From: Acidobacteriota bacterium
GTDB lineage: Bacteria; Acidobacteriota; Terriglobia; Acidiferrales; 2-02-FULL-67-57
Reading direction: 5' to 3'
DNA length: 13,041 bases
Assembly (NCBI GenBank): GCA_016189965.1
Contig: JACPRL010000067.1
Span: 1-13,041 of the forward strand
Shown here in pieces: positions 6,515 to 12,982 of this stretch (its first letter is position 1; every line of letters begins with the position of its first letter). The notes under the pieces were generated by a model. That model was not told where the DNA came from. It did no database searches and was given only the letters and a program-made list of their open reading frames with translations. The position numbers and the translations under genes were made by a program.

Positions 6515-7302
6515 TTGACCCACTGGTCGGGGTGGCCGGTGCGGCGCTCCTGTTCGTCCTGCTGGCGCATGTAGACCTCAAACTTCCGCCGCAGGTGCCG
6601 CATCCGCCAATCGGCGTAGCGGTTGAGGCCGCGATGGTAGAGCGAGTTGCCGCGCAGGAAGAAGAAGCCGACCAGCATCCCGCCCAGGTGCGCCACGTGG
6701 TTGACGCGCGCCCCTGGTCCCTCCAAGGCCGAGAGGAAAGCCAAGGCGCCGAAGATGAGCACAAAAACGCGGGCCGGGACCGGGAAGAGAAACCAGAGAA
6801 AGATGGGCGCGCGGGGGTAGAGCAGGCCGAAGGCGAGCAGGAGGCCGTAGATGGCGCCAGAAGCTCCGATGGTGGGCACGATGGCCGCGGCGCCCCCCCA
6901 CAGCAAACCGACCACAACGTTCAGCAGGCCGGCGCCGATGCCGGTGAGGAAGTAGTAGCGCAGGAAGCGCCGGCTGCCCCAGTCGCGCTCGAGCGGCGTG
7001 CCGAACATCCACAGCGCGAACATGTTGAAGAAGATGTGCAGGAAGCCGCTGTGTAGGAAGAGGTAGGTAAGCGGCTGCCAGAAGAAGAAGCTGAACACCA
7101 CGTCGCGTGGCACCAGCCCGAGCAAGCGCACCGCCGTCACCGCGTCCGCCGGCGAGAAAATGCGCAGCAGGGCGAGGGCGAAGAAAGCCGCGCCGTTCAA
7201 GATGAGGAGCTTTTTGACCGCCGGGGTCAGCGCGTAGCCGAAGCCGCCGCCGTAGGTGCGGTAGCTCGGCCCGCCCCAGCCGCCTCGGTAGCCGCTCGAC
7301 AT
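6511..7302 (-). CDS. Rhomboid-family intramembrane serine protease
   Basis: 263 residues with about six hydrophobic segments between residues 30 and 216. Rhomboids cleave substrate transmembrane helices within the inner membrane using a Ser-His dyad. The catalytic serine is in IGASGAIYG (Ser148), and the histidine in HVAHLGGMLVGFFF (His205). The helix-2 motif HSGFLHIFFNMFALWMFG supplies the oxyanion-hole Asn93 and the conserved histidines (84, 89). The WQPLTYLFLH stretch and the acidic/basic turn ERDWGSRRFL are also typical. The first 23 residues are Gly/Tyr/Ser-rich and uncharged except for two arginines, and the last 40 are charged and soluble, so both ends are probably cytosolic. No substrate can be inferred. 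It is last in a minus-strand run after the OPT transporter (122 nt gap). Its TAG overlaps the pyk TAA. Confidence 0.93.
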   Translation of the reverse strand: MSSGYRGGWGGPSYRTYGGGFGYALTPAVKKLLILNGAAFFALALLRIFSPADAVTAVRLLGLVPRDVVFSFFFWQPLTYLFLHSGFLHIFFNMFALWMFGTPLERDWGSRRFLRYYFLTGIGAGLLNVVVGLLWGGAAAIVPTIGASGAIYGLLLAFGLLYPRAPIFLWFLFPVPARVFVLIFGALAFLSALEGPGARVNHVAHLGGMLVGFFFLRGNSLYHRGLNRYADWRMRHLRRKFEVYMRQQDEQERRTGHPDQWVN

Positions 7303-7424
7303 GGCTACAGACTACGAGGATAAGGCAGGAAGTGCAACCGCGTGTTCGTTCACAAGTCGCAGGGTCGCAGTGCCCGCCGCATCTGGTCCCGCAAGGCGAG
7401 GTCGTGGGAGAAGGTCGCCGACCA

Positions 7425-9596
7425 CTAATCCAGCTTTTTGCGAGCGAAGAGAAACAGCGAAGCGGCGAGGAGGCCGAACATCAGCACCGCGGGCCAGTTT
7501 GCTTGCGTCAGGTCGCCGAGGAGGCTGGGGCCGATGTGGAGGACGTCGCGGGGAATCCAGCCGAGGTCTTCGATGACCTTGACGCCGATGGCAAACAGGC
7601 CCAGCAGGCCGCCGGCGGCGATGAGGCCGCTGGAGAAGAGCGAGCCGGGGCTGACCTCACTTTCGTGCTCTTTGCGCTCGGTGCCGCGCTCGGCCAGCCA
7701 GCGCACCACGCCGCCGGTGAAGATGGCCATGGTGGTGGCAATGGAGAGGTAGGAGCCCACCGCGAAGGCGAGCGAGCGGATGCCGAGCAGCTCGACCGCA
7801 ATCACCAGGAAGACGCCCAGCAGCACCAGGCGCCACGGCAAACGCTGATTGAGGATGCCGTTGATAACGGTCGCCATCAGGCGCGCCTGGGGCGCCGCCG
7901 CCTGCTCGCTGCCGATACCCTGCACCCACTGGACTTCGATCTGGTTGGTCTGCCTATCGAACAGGTACTTGCCGTCGGGGATTTCGCGCGAGCCGATGGC
8001 GTTCACGAGCGTGTAGGTCTTGCCTTCGTAGACGTGGTCGCCTTCGACCTGCACGCCCTCCGGCAACGCTGCGAGATTGAGCGGGAGCTGAATGGGCTTG
8101 TACTGCGCCAGGCCCTGGTTCATGAGGATGAGCGTGCCGCCGATGACGAACACCGAGGCCATCACGCCGATCATCAGGCCGAGCTGCTGCCGCGAGGGCG
8201 TGGCCCCCACCAGGTGGCCGGTCTTCAAGTCCTGCGAGGTGGCGCCGGCGTTGGCGGCCGCGATGCAAACCACGCCGCCGATGGTGAGCGCCAGCGCCGC
8301 AAAGGCGCCGCCGGTCCAGCCCAGCAGCAGGAAGATGGCGCAGGTGGCCATCAAGGTGGCGATGGTCATGCCGCTGATGGGGTTGGCGGAACTGCCGATG
8401 AGGCCTACGATGCGCGACGACACGGTCACGAAGAGAAACCCGAAGACCACCACGAACAGCCCCGCCATCAGGTTGGCGAACCAGCCGGTCTGCGCGCCGG
8501 GGATGGGCTTGAAGGTGAGCAGGATCCACATCATGACGAGAATGGCGATGGAGCCGAAGATGACCGTGCGCATGGAGAGGTCGCGCTCGACCCGGCTCGC
8601 GGACGTCGCGGTGCCGGCGCGCTCGGCGCGCACGTCTTTGAGGCCGGCGGCGAGCGCCGCCACGATGGTCGGCATGGTCTTCATCAGCGTGATGAGGCCG
8701 GCCGCCGCCACCGCGCCCGCGCCCATGGGGCGGATGTAGCTGGCCCAGAGCTGGTCGGAGGTCATCTGCGGGATGGGCACGGTGCTCGGATAGAGCGCCA
8801 CGTCCGGCATGAGCGAGCCGAAGAACTTGATGGCCGGCATCATCACCAGCCAGGAGAAGACGCCGCCGGCGAAGATTACCCCGGCAATGCGCGGGCCGAT
8901 GATGTAGCCCACGCCCATGTACTCGGTGGTGATGTCGGCGCGGAAGGAAGCGCCGGGCAGCCAGCTTGGCTCGTAGAGCGGCCGCTCGCGCCACAGTCCC
9001 ACCGACTTCATCAGGAACGTGTAGACGCCGCCCAGGCCCAGGCCCCAGAAGACGCGCCCGGCGAAGCTGCCGCCGCGCTCGCCCGCCACCAGCACGTCGG
9101 CGCAGGCCGTGCCTTCGGGGTAGAGCAGGTTGCCGTGCTCCTTGACGATGAGCTGCCGCCGCAGCGGGATCATGAACAACACGCCCAGCCAGCCGCCGAT
9201 CATCGCCAGCAGGAAGATGCGCGAGTACTCGAGCTGGAAGCCGAGGAAGATGAGCGCCGGCAGGGTGAAGATGACGCCGGCGGCCACCGACTCGCCCGCC
9301 GAGCCGATGGTCTGCACGATGTTGTTCTCAAGAATGGTGGCGCGGCCGAAGGCGCGCAGGATGCTGATGGAGAGCACGGCAATGGGGATGGAGGCGGAGA
9401 CCGTCAGGCCGGCGCGCAGGCCGACGTAGACCGTGACGGCGCCGAACAGGATGCCGAAGACCGCGCCCAGCAAGATGGCCCGCAAGGTGAACTCGCCGGG
9501 CGACTGCTCGGGCGGGATGAAGGGCTTGAACTCGCCGGGAGGAGCGGTGGAAGACCAGGCTCGTTGCGCCGGGGTTGGTTCGGCCTGCGGTGCCAT
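7425..9596 (-). CDS. OPT-family oligopeptide transporter
   Basis: 723 residues, a typical size for bacterial OPT proteins, which are inner-membrane carriers taking up peptides or metal-chelator complexes, probably with protons. Hydrophobic spans begin at about residue 38 and continue to the C-terminus. Family hallmarks include NNIVQTIGSAGESVAAGVIF (about 91-110), LLYPEGTACADVL (from 157), GSSANPISGMTIATLM and NAGATSQDLKTGHLVGATPS. A hydrophilic loop of about 80 residues (NQGLAQYKPIQ to GIGSEQAAAPQ) separates the last membrane bundle and is probably extracytoplasmic. The frame is open for 48 further codons upstream, but ATG 9596 has AAGGAG at the right spacing and begins just before the first conserved segment, so I use it. 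The substrate is unknown. It follows the 208-residue gene by 76 nt in the same direction. Confidence 0.93.
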   Translation of the reverse strand: MAPQAEPTPAQRAWSSTAPPGEFKPFIPPEQSPGEFTLRAILLGAVFGILFGAVTVYVGLRAGLTVSASIPIAVLSISILRAFGRATILENNIVQTIGSAGESVAAGVIFTLPALIFLGFQLEYSRIFLLAMIGGWLGVLFMIPLRRQLIVKEHGNLLYPEGTACADVLVAGERGGSFAGRVFWGLGLGGVYTFLMKSVGLWRERPLYEPSWLPGASFRADITTEYMGVGYIIGPRIAGVIFAGGVFSWLVMMPAIKFFGSLMPDVALYPSTVPIPQMTSDQLWASYIRPMGAGAVAAAGLITLMKTMPTIVAALAAGLKDVRAERAGTATSASRVERDLSMRTVIFGSIAILVMMWILLTFKPIPGAQTGWFANLMAGLFVVVFGFLFVTVSSRIVGLIGSSANPISGMTIATLMATCAIFLLLGWTGGAFAALALTIGGVVCIAAANAGATSQDLKTGHLVGATPSRQQLGLMIGVMASVFVIGGTLILMNQGLAQYKPIQLPLNLAALPEGVQVEGDHVYEGKTYTLVNAIGSREIPDGKYLFDRQTNQIEVQWVQGIGSEQAAAPQARLMATVINGILNQRLPWRLVLLGVFLVIAVELLGIRSLAFAVGSYLSIATTMAIFTGGVVRWLAERGTERKEHESEVSPGSLFSSGLIAAGGLLGLFAIGVKVIEDLGWIPRDVLHIGPSLLGDLTQANWPAVLMFGLLAASLFLFARKKLD

Positions 9597-9602
9597 CAGC
9601 CT

Positions 9603-9608
9603 CTCCTT
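9603..9608 (-). promoter_or_regulatory. Shine-Dalgarno that fixes the OPT transporter start
   Basis: On the minus strand AAGGAG (9608-9603) lies 6 nt before ATG 9596. It rules against the longer open frame reaching to 9740, whose extra N-terminus overlaps the 3' end of the neighbouring gene. Confidence 0.7.
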
Positions 9609-9672
9609 CGCGCCCGGACTTCTCGAGCGCCGGTGGGATGTGGCGCAAGCTAGCACGCCTGCGCGCGGGAAT

Positions 9673-10299
9673 TCAACTCTGGCGTGCGGTTCGACGCGGG
9701 CAGGCCAGTTCCAGCCGCACCCAGTCGGCGCGGCGCCCAAGGCAGTCGAGCACGCGGCGCGTGGCCAGCCGCCGGCCCTCTTGGCGCAGCCGCGCGAGGT
9801 CGTCCGGCGAAAGTTCGAGGCGATAGAGGTCGGCGCGGTGGTAGTAGGAATAATCGAGATAGACCGGCGGGCGGCGGCTCGCCAGCTCCATCAGCACGTC
9901 CCAGAAACTCTGGCGGCGAAACCAGCGGCGGCGGGCCGCTTCCTGCTTTTCGATGACGACGCTGTGCGGCGTGGGCTCCTGCGCGTCGAAGAGGCTGACC
10001 CAGGCGCAGTCCTCGGCGCGGAAGGCCCGCGCGGGATCGGGATCAGGAAACTCGGCCAGAATGGCTTCGAGCGCGGCGTCATCAATCGTGAAGCCTTGCC
10101 ACCAATAGCGGTAAATGTTGTAGGGGCAGTTGCCGCTCTCGAGATGCGCGCGGAGGCGCGCCCGGTTCTTGCCCGTGCTGGTGAGCACCAGGCCCACCAG
10201 CTCGCGCAGCGTCATCGGCTGGCGCCGCACCGGCCGCAGCTCGGCGAACTGCGCCAGGTCTTCGCTGAACTTCACCTGGATGACTTCGTCCGCCTTCAT
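9673..10299 (-). CDS. Uncharacterised 208-residue protein
   Basis: I do not recognise the family. The frame is intact from ATG 10299 to TGA 9673 and reads like a real protein, with no signal peptide or membrane span, so it is probably cytosolic. Visible segments: MTLRELVGLVLTSTGKNRAR (29-48), an aromatic cluster YNIYRYWWQGF (60-70), an acidic stretch DDAALEAILAEFPDPDP (73-89), a basic patch EAARRRWFRRQ (120-130), and PPVYLDYSYYHRADLYRLEL (144-163). These are followed by a charged helix LSPDDLARLRQEGRRLATRR. Two cysteines (58, 98) are not in a metal-binding pattern. It sits between yqeY and the OPT transporter, all co-directional. No Shine-Dalgarno is visible; a palindromic repeat ends 14 nt before the ATG. 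The start could be internal (Met29), but the upstream residues look normal. Confidence 0.72.
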   Translation of the reverse strand: MKADEVIQVKFSEDLAQFAELRPVRRQPMTLRELVGLVLTSTGKNRARLRAHLESGNCPYNIYRYWWQGFTIDDAALEAILAEFPDPDPARAFRAEDCAWVSLFDAQEPTPHSVVIEKQEAARRRWFRRQSFWDVLMELASRRPPVYLDYSYYHRADLYRLELSPDDLARLRQEGRRLATRRVLDCLGRRADWVRLELACPRRTARQS

Positions 10300-10313
10300 G
10301 AAACAGATGAAGG

Positions 10314-10393
10314 AATCACAGATTCACACAGATGCACACTGATTTTTCTTTGTTCGACTCTCTATCTGTGTGTATCTGTGTGCATCTGTGGTT
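10314..10393. repeat. Palindromic intergenic repeat, copy 2
   Basis: Arms at 10314-10343 and 10364-10393 form an inverted repeat with 26 of 30 matches around a 20-nt centre. The arms consist of the same 10-bp ACAGATKCAC units as copy 1 and match copy 1 in the same plus-strand orientation: the right arms differ at one base and the left arms at two, while the centres are unrelated. Read on the minus strand, the element starts directly after the yqeY stop (TGA-AACCACAGATG) and ends 14 nt before the ATG of the next co-directional gene, so it fills the intergenic space. A degenerate extra unit (ACAGATGA) lies at 10303-10310. Confidence 0.85.
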
Positions 10394-10843
10394 TCATCCC
10401 GACAGTCGCTGCCGGACGAGCTCGTTGACGCGCTTGCCGTCAATGTTCTGGCCCGCGAAGCGCCCCATCACCGCCTTCATCACTTTGCCGATGTCTTTCG
10501 GCGTCGCGGCGCCGGTCTCTCGCACGGCCTCCTCGATGGCGGCGCGCACCGCCTCTTCGCTGACCGCAGCGGGCAGGTAGCTCTCCAGCACGCCGATCTC
10601 TTTCTCCTCTTCTGCGGCGCGGTCGGGTCGGTTGCCTTTGCGGTATTCCTCGGCCGCTTCGCGGCGCTGCTTGATGAGCGACTTGACCACCGCCAGGGCT
10701 TCGGCGTCCTCCAGCTCGGCGCCCTTCTCGATCCGCCGGTTGTGCAGCGCCGTCTTCAGCATCCGCAGCACCCGCAGCCGCAGCTCCGCCTTCGCTTTCA
10801 TCGCTTCGGTCAATTCTGTCTGTACTCTCTCAGCGAGCGTCAT
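10394..10843 (-). CDS. yqeY: GatB/YqeY domain-containing protein
   Basis: 149 residues, the standard length for stand-alone YqeY proteins, which are all-helical and related to the tRNA-binding tail of the GatB subunit of Glu/Asp-tRNA amidotransferase. The cellular role is not established. Typical segments are LTEAMKAKAELRLRVLRMLK (about 10-29), the charged helix VVKSLIKQRREAAEEYRKGN, EEEKEIGVLESYLPAAVSEE, and the C-terminal tail-domain signature DIGKVMKAVMGRFAGQNIDG with RVNELVRQRL. It is rich in Arg, Lys and Glu with no membrane segment. The start at ATG 10843 has GGAG about 11 nt upstream, somewhat far. It is divergent from serA across 94 nt and heads a minus-strand series toward the OPT transporter. 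Its stop codon is directly fused to a palindromic repeat. Confidence 0.92.
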   Translation of the reverse strand: MTLAERVQTELTEAMKAKAELRLRVLRMLKTALHNRRIEKGAELEDAEALAVVKSLIKQRREAAEEYRKGNRPDRAAEEEKEIGVLESYLPAAVSEEAVRAAIEEAVRETGAATPKDIGKVMKAVMGRFAGQNIDGKRVNELVRQRLSG

Positions 10844-10889
10844 GATCGCGGTTTCTCCATCTGGTCTAATCGGGAGCGTCGAAGCAAGT

Positions 10890-10895
10890 TAGAAT
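10890..10895 (+). promoter_or_regulatory. serA: Candidate -10 element for serA
   Basis: TAGAAT matches the TATAAT consensus at five of six bases and lies 42 nt before ATG 10938 in the 94-nt divergent gap with yqeY. I find no convincing -35 at the expected distance, so it is a weak call. Confidence 0.3.
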
Positions 10896-10937
10896 ACTGT
10901 GCGCCCGGAGGCTGAGGCAAGACGCGAAGGGAACCCG

Positions 10938-12542
10938 ATGAAGGTTCTGATTACAGACCCGGTGTCGGAGCGTGGCATCGAGCTGCTGCGCCGGGAAGGG
11001 TGGACGGTGCGGACGCTCATCCCGGCGACAAAGGAGGCGCTGGCGCAGGAGCTGCGCGACGCCGTGGCTTGGATTCTGCGCTCCGGCACGCGAGTGACCG
11101 CCGAGCTGCTCGACACCGCGCCCGCGCTGCGCGTCATCGGGCGCGCCGGCGTGGGCGTGGACAACATTGACTTGGAGGCCGCCACGCGCCGCGGCGTCTT
11201 GGTGATGAACACGCCGGGCGGCAACGCCGTCAGCGTCGCCGAGCACACGCTGGCGCTGCTGCTGGCGCTCGCCCGCCGGGTGCCGGCGGCGCACGAGTCG
11301 ACCCGCGCCGGCGAGTGGCGCAAGAGCGACTTCCAAGGCTACGAGCTGAAAGGGAAGACGCTCGGGCTGGTCGGCTTCGGGCGGGTCGGCCAGGAAGTCG
11401 CCCGCCGCGCCCGCGCTTTCGAAATGGAGGTTGTCGCGCACGACCCCTTCGTGGCCGCGCCGCTGGCGCGCGACCTGGGGGTCGAGCTGGTGGCGCTCGA
11501 CGCCCTGCTGGCGCGCGCCGACTTCCTCTCGCTGCACGCCACGCTGACGCCGGAGACCGAGCGGCTGCTCGACCGCGAGCGGCTGGCGCGCACCAAGCGT
11601 GGCGTGCGCATCGTCAACACCGCCCGCGGCGAGCTGATGGACGAAGCCGCGTTGGCCGAGGCGCTCGCCAGCGGCCACGTTGCCAGTGCCGCGCTTGACG
11701 TCTTCGCCGCCGAGCCGCCGCGCGCCTCGCCGCTCCTCGGCCTGCCGAATGTCATCCTGACGCCGCACATCGCCGGCTCGACCGCCGAGGCGCAGGAGGA
11801 AGTCGGCTGGCGCATCGCTCAACAGGTGCGCGACTTCCTCAAGGACGGCGTAGTGCGCAACGCCGTGAATCTGCCGACGATTTCCGCCGAAGAGTATCGT
11901 CGCCTGGCGCCCTACCTCGAGCTCGGCGAGCGCTTGGGCGCGTTCGCCGTGCAGGTGGCCGGCTCGGCGGCGCGCATCAGCCTGCGCTACGCCGGCGAAG
12001 TGGGCGAACTGAACACGCAGTTGCTGCGCAACGCCGTGCTCAAGGGCATCCTGCGCCACGTCATCAGCGAGCCCGCCAACCTGGTGAACGCCGCCACGCT
12101 GGCGGCCGAGCGCGGCCTGGTGCTGGAAGAGACCCACGTGCGGCGCGCCCGCGGCTACCCGGACACGCTGGGGCTGACACTTCATACCGATGGCGGGCAG
12201 TTCTCGCTCGAGGCCACCGTGGTGCACGGCGCGGCGCGCATCCTGGCGGTGGACGACATTGACATCGAAGCGCCGCTCGCCGGCACGCTGATCTTCATGC
12301 GCAACCGCGACGTCCCGGGCGTCATCGGGCACGTCGGCACCGTCCTCGGCAGCCGCAACATCAACATCGCTACCTTCGCGCTGGGGCGGCGCGAGCAGGG
12401 CGGCTCGATGGGGAGCGTCGGGCCGGGCAGCGGCGCCGAAGCGGTGGCGCTGGTGCGCGTGGATAACCCCGTGCCGGAAGCGGTACTGGCGGCGCTGCGC
12501 GGTGTCCCCGGCGTCACCTTCGCCCGCCTCGTCCAAATTTGA
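10938..12542 (+). CDS. serA: D-3-phosphoglycerate dehydrogenase (long form with ACT domain)
   Basis: 534 residues, the length of the long-form PGDH. It oxidises 3-phosphoglycerate to 3-phosphohydroxypyruvate with NAD, the committed step of serine synthesis in the cytosol. Domains: substrate/nucleotide-binding region 1-310, with GRAGVGVDNID (68-78), the Rossmann loop GFGRVG (146-151) and catalytic Arg230, Glu259 and His277 (LTPHIAGST); an intervening ASB domain about 315-445; and an ACT domain from about 450 (LIFMRNRDVPGVIGHVGTVL), where serine feedback is sensed in some homologues. An insertion SMGSVGPGSGA (490-500) breaks the ACT strand between EQGG and EAVALV. ATG 10938 is chosen because it begins the first beta strand (MKVLITDPVSE) and follows GAAGGGA; 13 upstream codons are also open but lack homology. 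The gene is divergent from yqeY. Its TGA is directly followed by a half copy of the palindromic repeat. Confidence 0.96.
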   Translation: MKVLITDPVSERGIELLRREGWTVRTLIPATKEALAQELRDAVAWILRSGTRVTAELLDTAPALRVIGRAGVGVDNIDLEAATRRGVLVMNTPGGNAVSVAEHTLALLLALARRVPAAHESTRAGEWRKSDFQGYELKGKTLGLVGFGRVGQEVARRARAFEMEVVAHDPFVAAPLARDLGVELVALDALLARADFLSLHATLTPETERLLDRERLARTKRGVRIVNTARGELMDEAALAEALASGHVASAALDVFAAEPPRASPLLGLPNVILTPHIAGSTAEAQEEVGWRIAQQVRDFLKDGVVRNAVNLPTISAEEYRRLAPYLELGERLGAFAVQVAGSAARISLRYAGEVGELNTQLLRNAVLKGILRHVISEPANLVNAATLAAERGLVLEETHVRRARGYPDTLGLTLHTDGGQFSLEATVVHGAARILAVDDIDIEAPLAGTLIFMRNRDVPGVIGHVGTVLGSRNINIATFALGRREQGGSMGSVGPGSGAEAVALVRVDNPVPEAVLAALRGVPGVTFARLVQI

Positions 12543-12572
12543 AACCACGATGCACACAGATGAACACAGATT
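12543..12572. repeat. Palindromic intergenic repeat, copy 3 (single arm)
   Basis: One arm only, starting on the base after the serA TGA: AACCACGATGCACACAGATG and on to 12572, with the same 10-bp CACAGAT periodicity and a 2-nt deletion in the first unit. The second arm is absent; a different hairpin family begins a few bases later. The junction TGA-AACCAC repeats that seen at copies 1 and 2. Confidence 0.75.
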
Positions 12573-12578
12573 CGTCAG

Positions 12579-12630
12579 GGCACGGCTTCAGCCGTGCCGA
12601 ATAGCCCGATAGAAAGACGGGCTTTAGCCC
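12579..12630. repeat. Two tandem hairpins of an intergenic repeat family
   Basis: GGCACGGC-TTCA-GCCGTGCC (12579-12598) is a perfect 8-bp stem with a 4-nt loop. It is followed by GGGC-TTTA-GCCC (12619-12630), a 4-bp stem extendable to five. From memory, GGCACGGCTTCAGCCGTGCC-type modules recur in acidobacterial intergenic DNA and generate spurious LKPCP-like ORFs; I could not check this. No T-run follows, so a terminator role is not shown. Confidence 0.7.
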
Positions 12631-12647
12631 CTGAGGTTGCACTTGGG

Positions 12648-12715
12648 GTCGCGGCTTCTCGGAGCTAAGCGGAGACCCTGAGCCCCGAAGCTTCGGGGCC
12701 GAAGGGAGCCGCGAC
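12648..12715. repeat. Large nested hairpin with an 18-bp perfect palindrome at its tip
   Basis: Outer arms GTCGCGGC (12648-12655) and GCCGCGAC (12708-12715) enclose CCCT/AGGG (12676-12679 with 12703-12706) and the perfect palindrome GCCCCGAAGCTTCGGGGC (12682-12699). The arms are mutually complementary at three nested levels, so the segment can fold as one long stem in RNA or extrude as a cruciform in DNA. It contains no plausible coding sequence. Confidence 0.75.
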
Positions 12716-12982
12716 ATTCAGACATGCAGTCGGGTTGCCTTCCTTGCTGCGGCAGGCGGTTGCGGAGTCCGAAGGACGAAGCAACATGCATTTTCAGGGG
12801 TCGCTCCGGTCTGGCGACCTCCGCGACGGCCTACGGCAGTGAGGTAGGGAAAAGGCATGGCGATGCCTTAACGTCGGGGCTTCCCCCAGAGCGGGATCTC
12901 CGCTCCGCTCCGAGAACCCCCGACCACAAGAACAGCTTAGCGGGGCGCTGAGGACAACCACCTTGGGTCTCCGCGCGGGTCG
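12716..12982. other. Non-coding stretch with further small hairpins
   Basis: I see no gene here; the two longer open frames (12514-12717 minus, 12724-12951 plus) are low-complexity by-products of repeats. The stretch contains GTCC-GAA-GGAC (about 12768-12778), GGTCGC/GCGACC (12799-12804 with 12814-12819), AAGGCAT-GGCG-ATGCCTT (12852-12869), and GTCGGGG/CCCCGAC (12873-12879 with 12918-12924) enclosing GAGCGG/CCGCTC (12889-12894 with 12900-12905). With the preceding hairpins it makes about 400 nt of nearly continuous local structure. It could be clustered mobile repeats or a structured RNA. Confidence 0.6.

Noticed and set aside
7303..7424. Remnant gene between the OPT transporter and rhomboid genes
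   Set aside because: Minus-strand frames here look mildly protein-like, but none has a start, a ribosome site and a continuous frame together.
9597..9740. 48-residue N-terminal extension of the OPT transporter
   Set aside because: It overlaps the 3' end of the neighbouring gene and has no family similarity, while ATG 9596 has a good Shine-Dalgarno.
12579..12598. Intrinsic terminator for serA
   Set aside because: The stem is strong but no T-run follows; the same hairpin type appears to be a dispersed repeat, so a terminator call is not supported.
12514..12951. Two small open frames (12514-12717 minus, 12724-12951 plus)
   Set aside because: Both lie within hairpin repeats; their residues (for example QGLKPVFLSG and LKPCP) are translations of the repeat stems.
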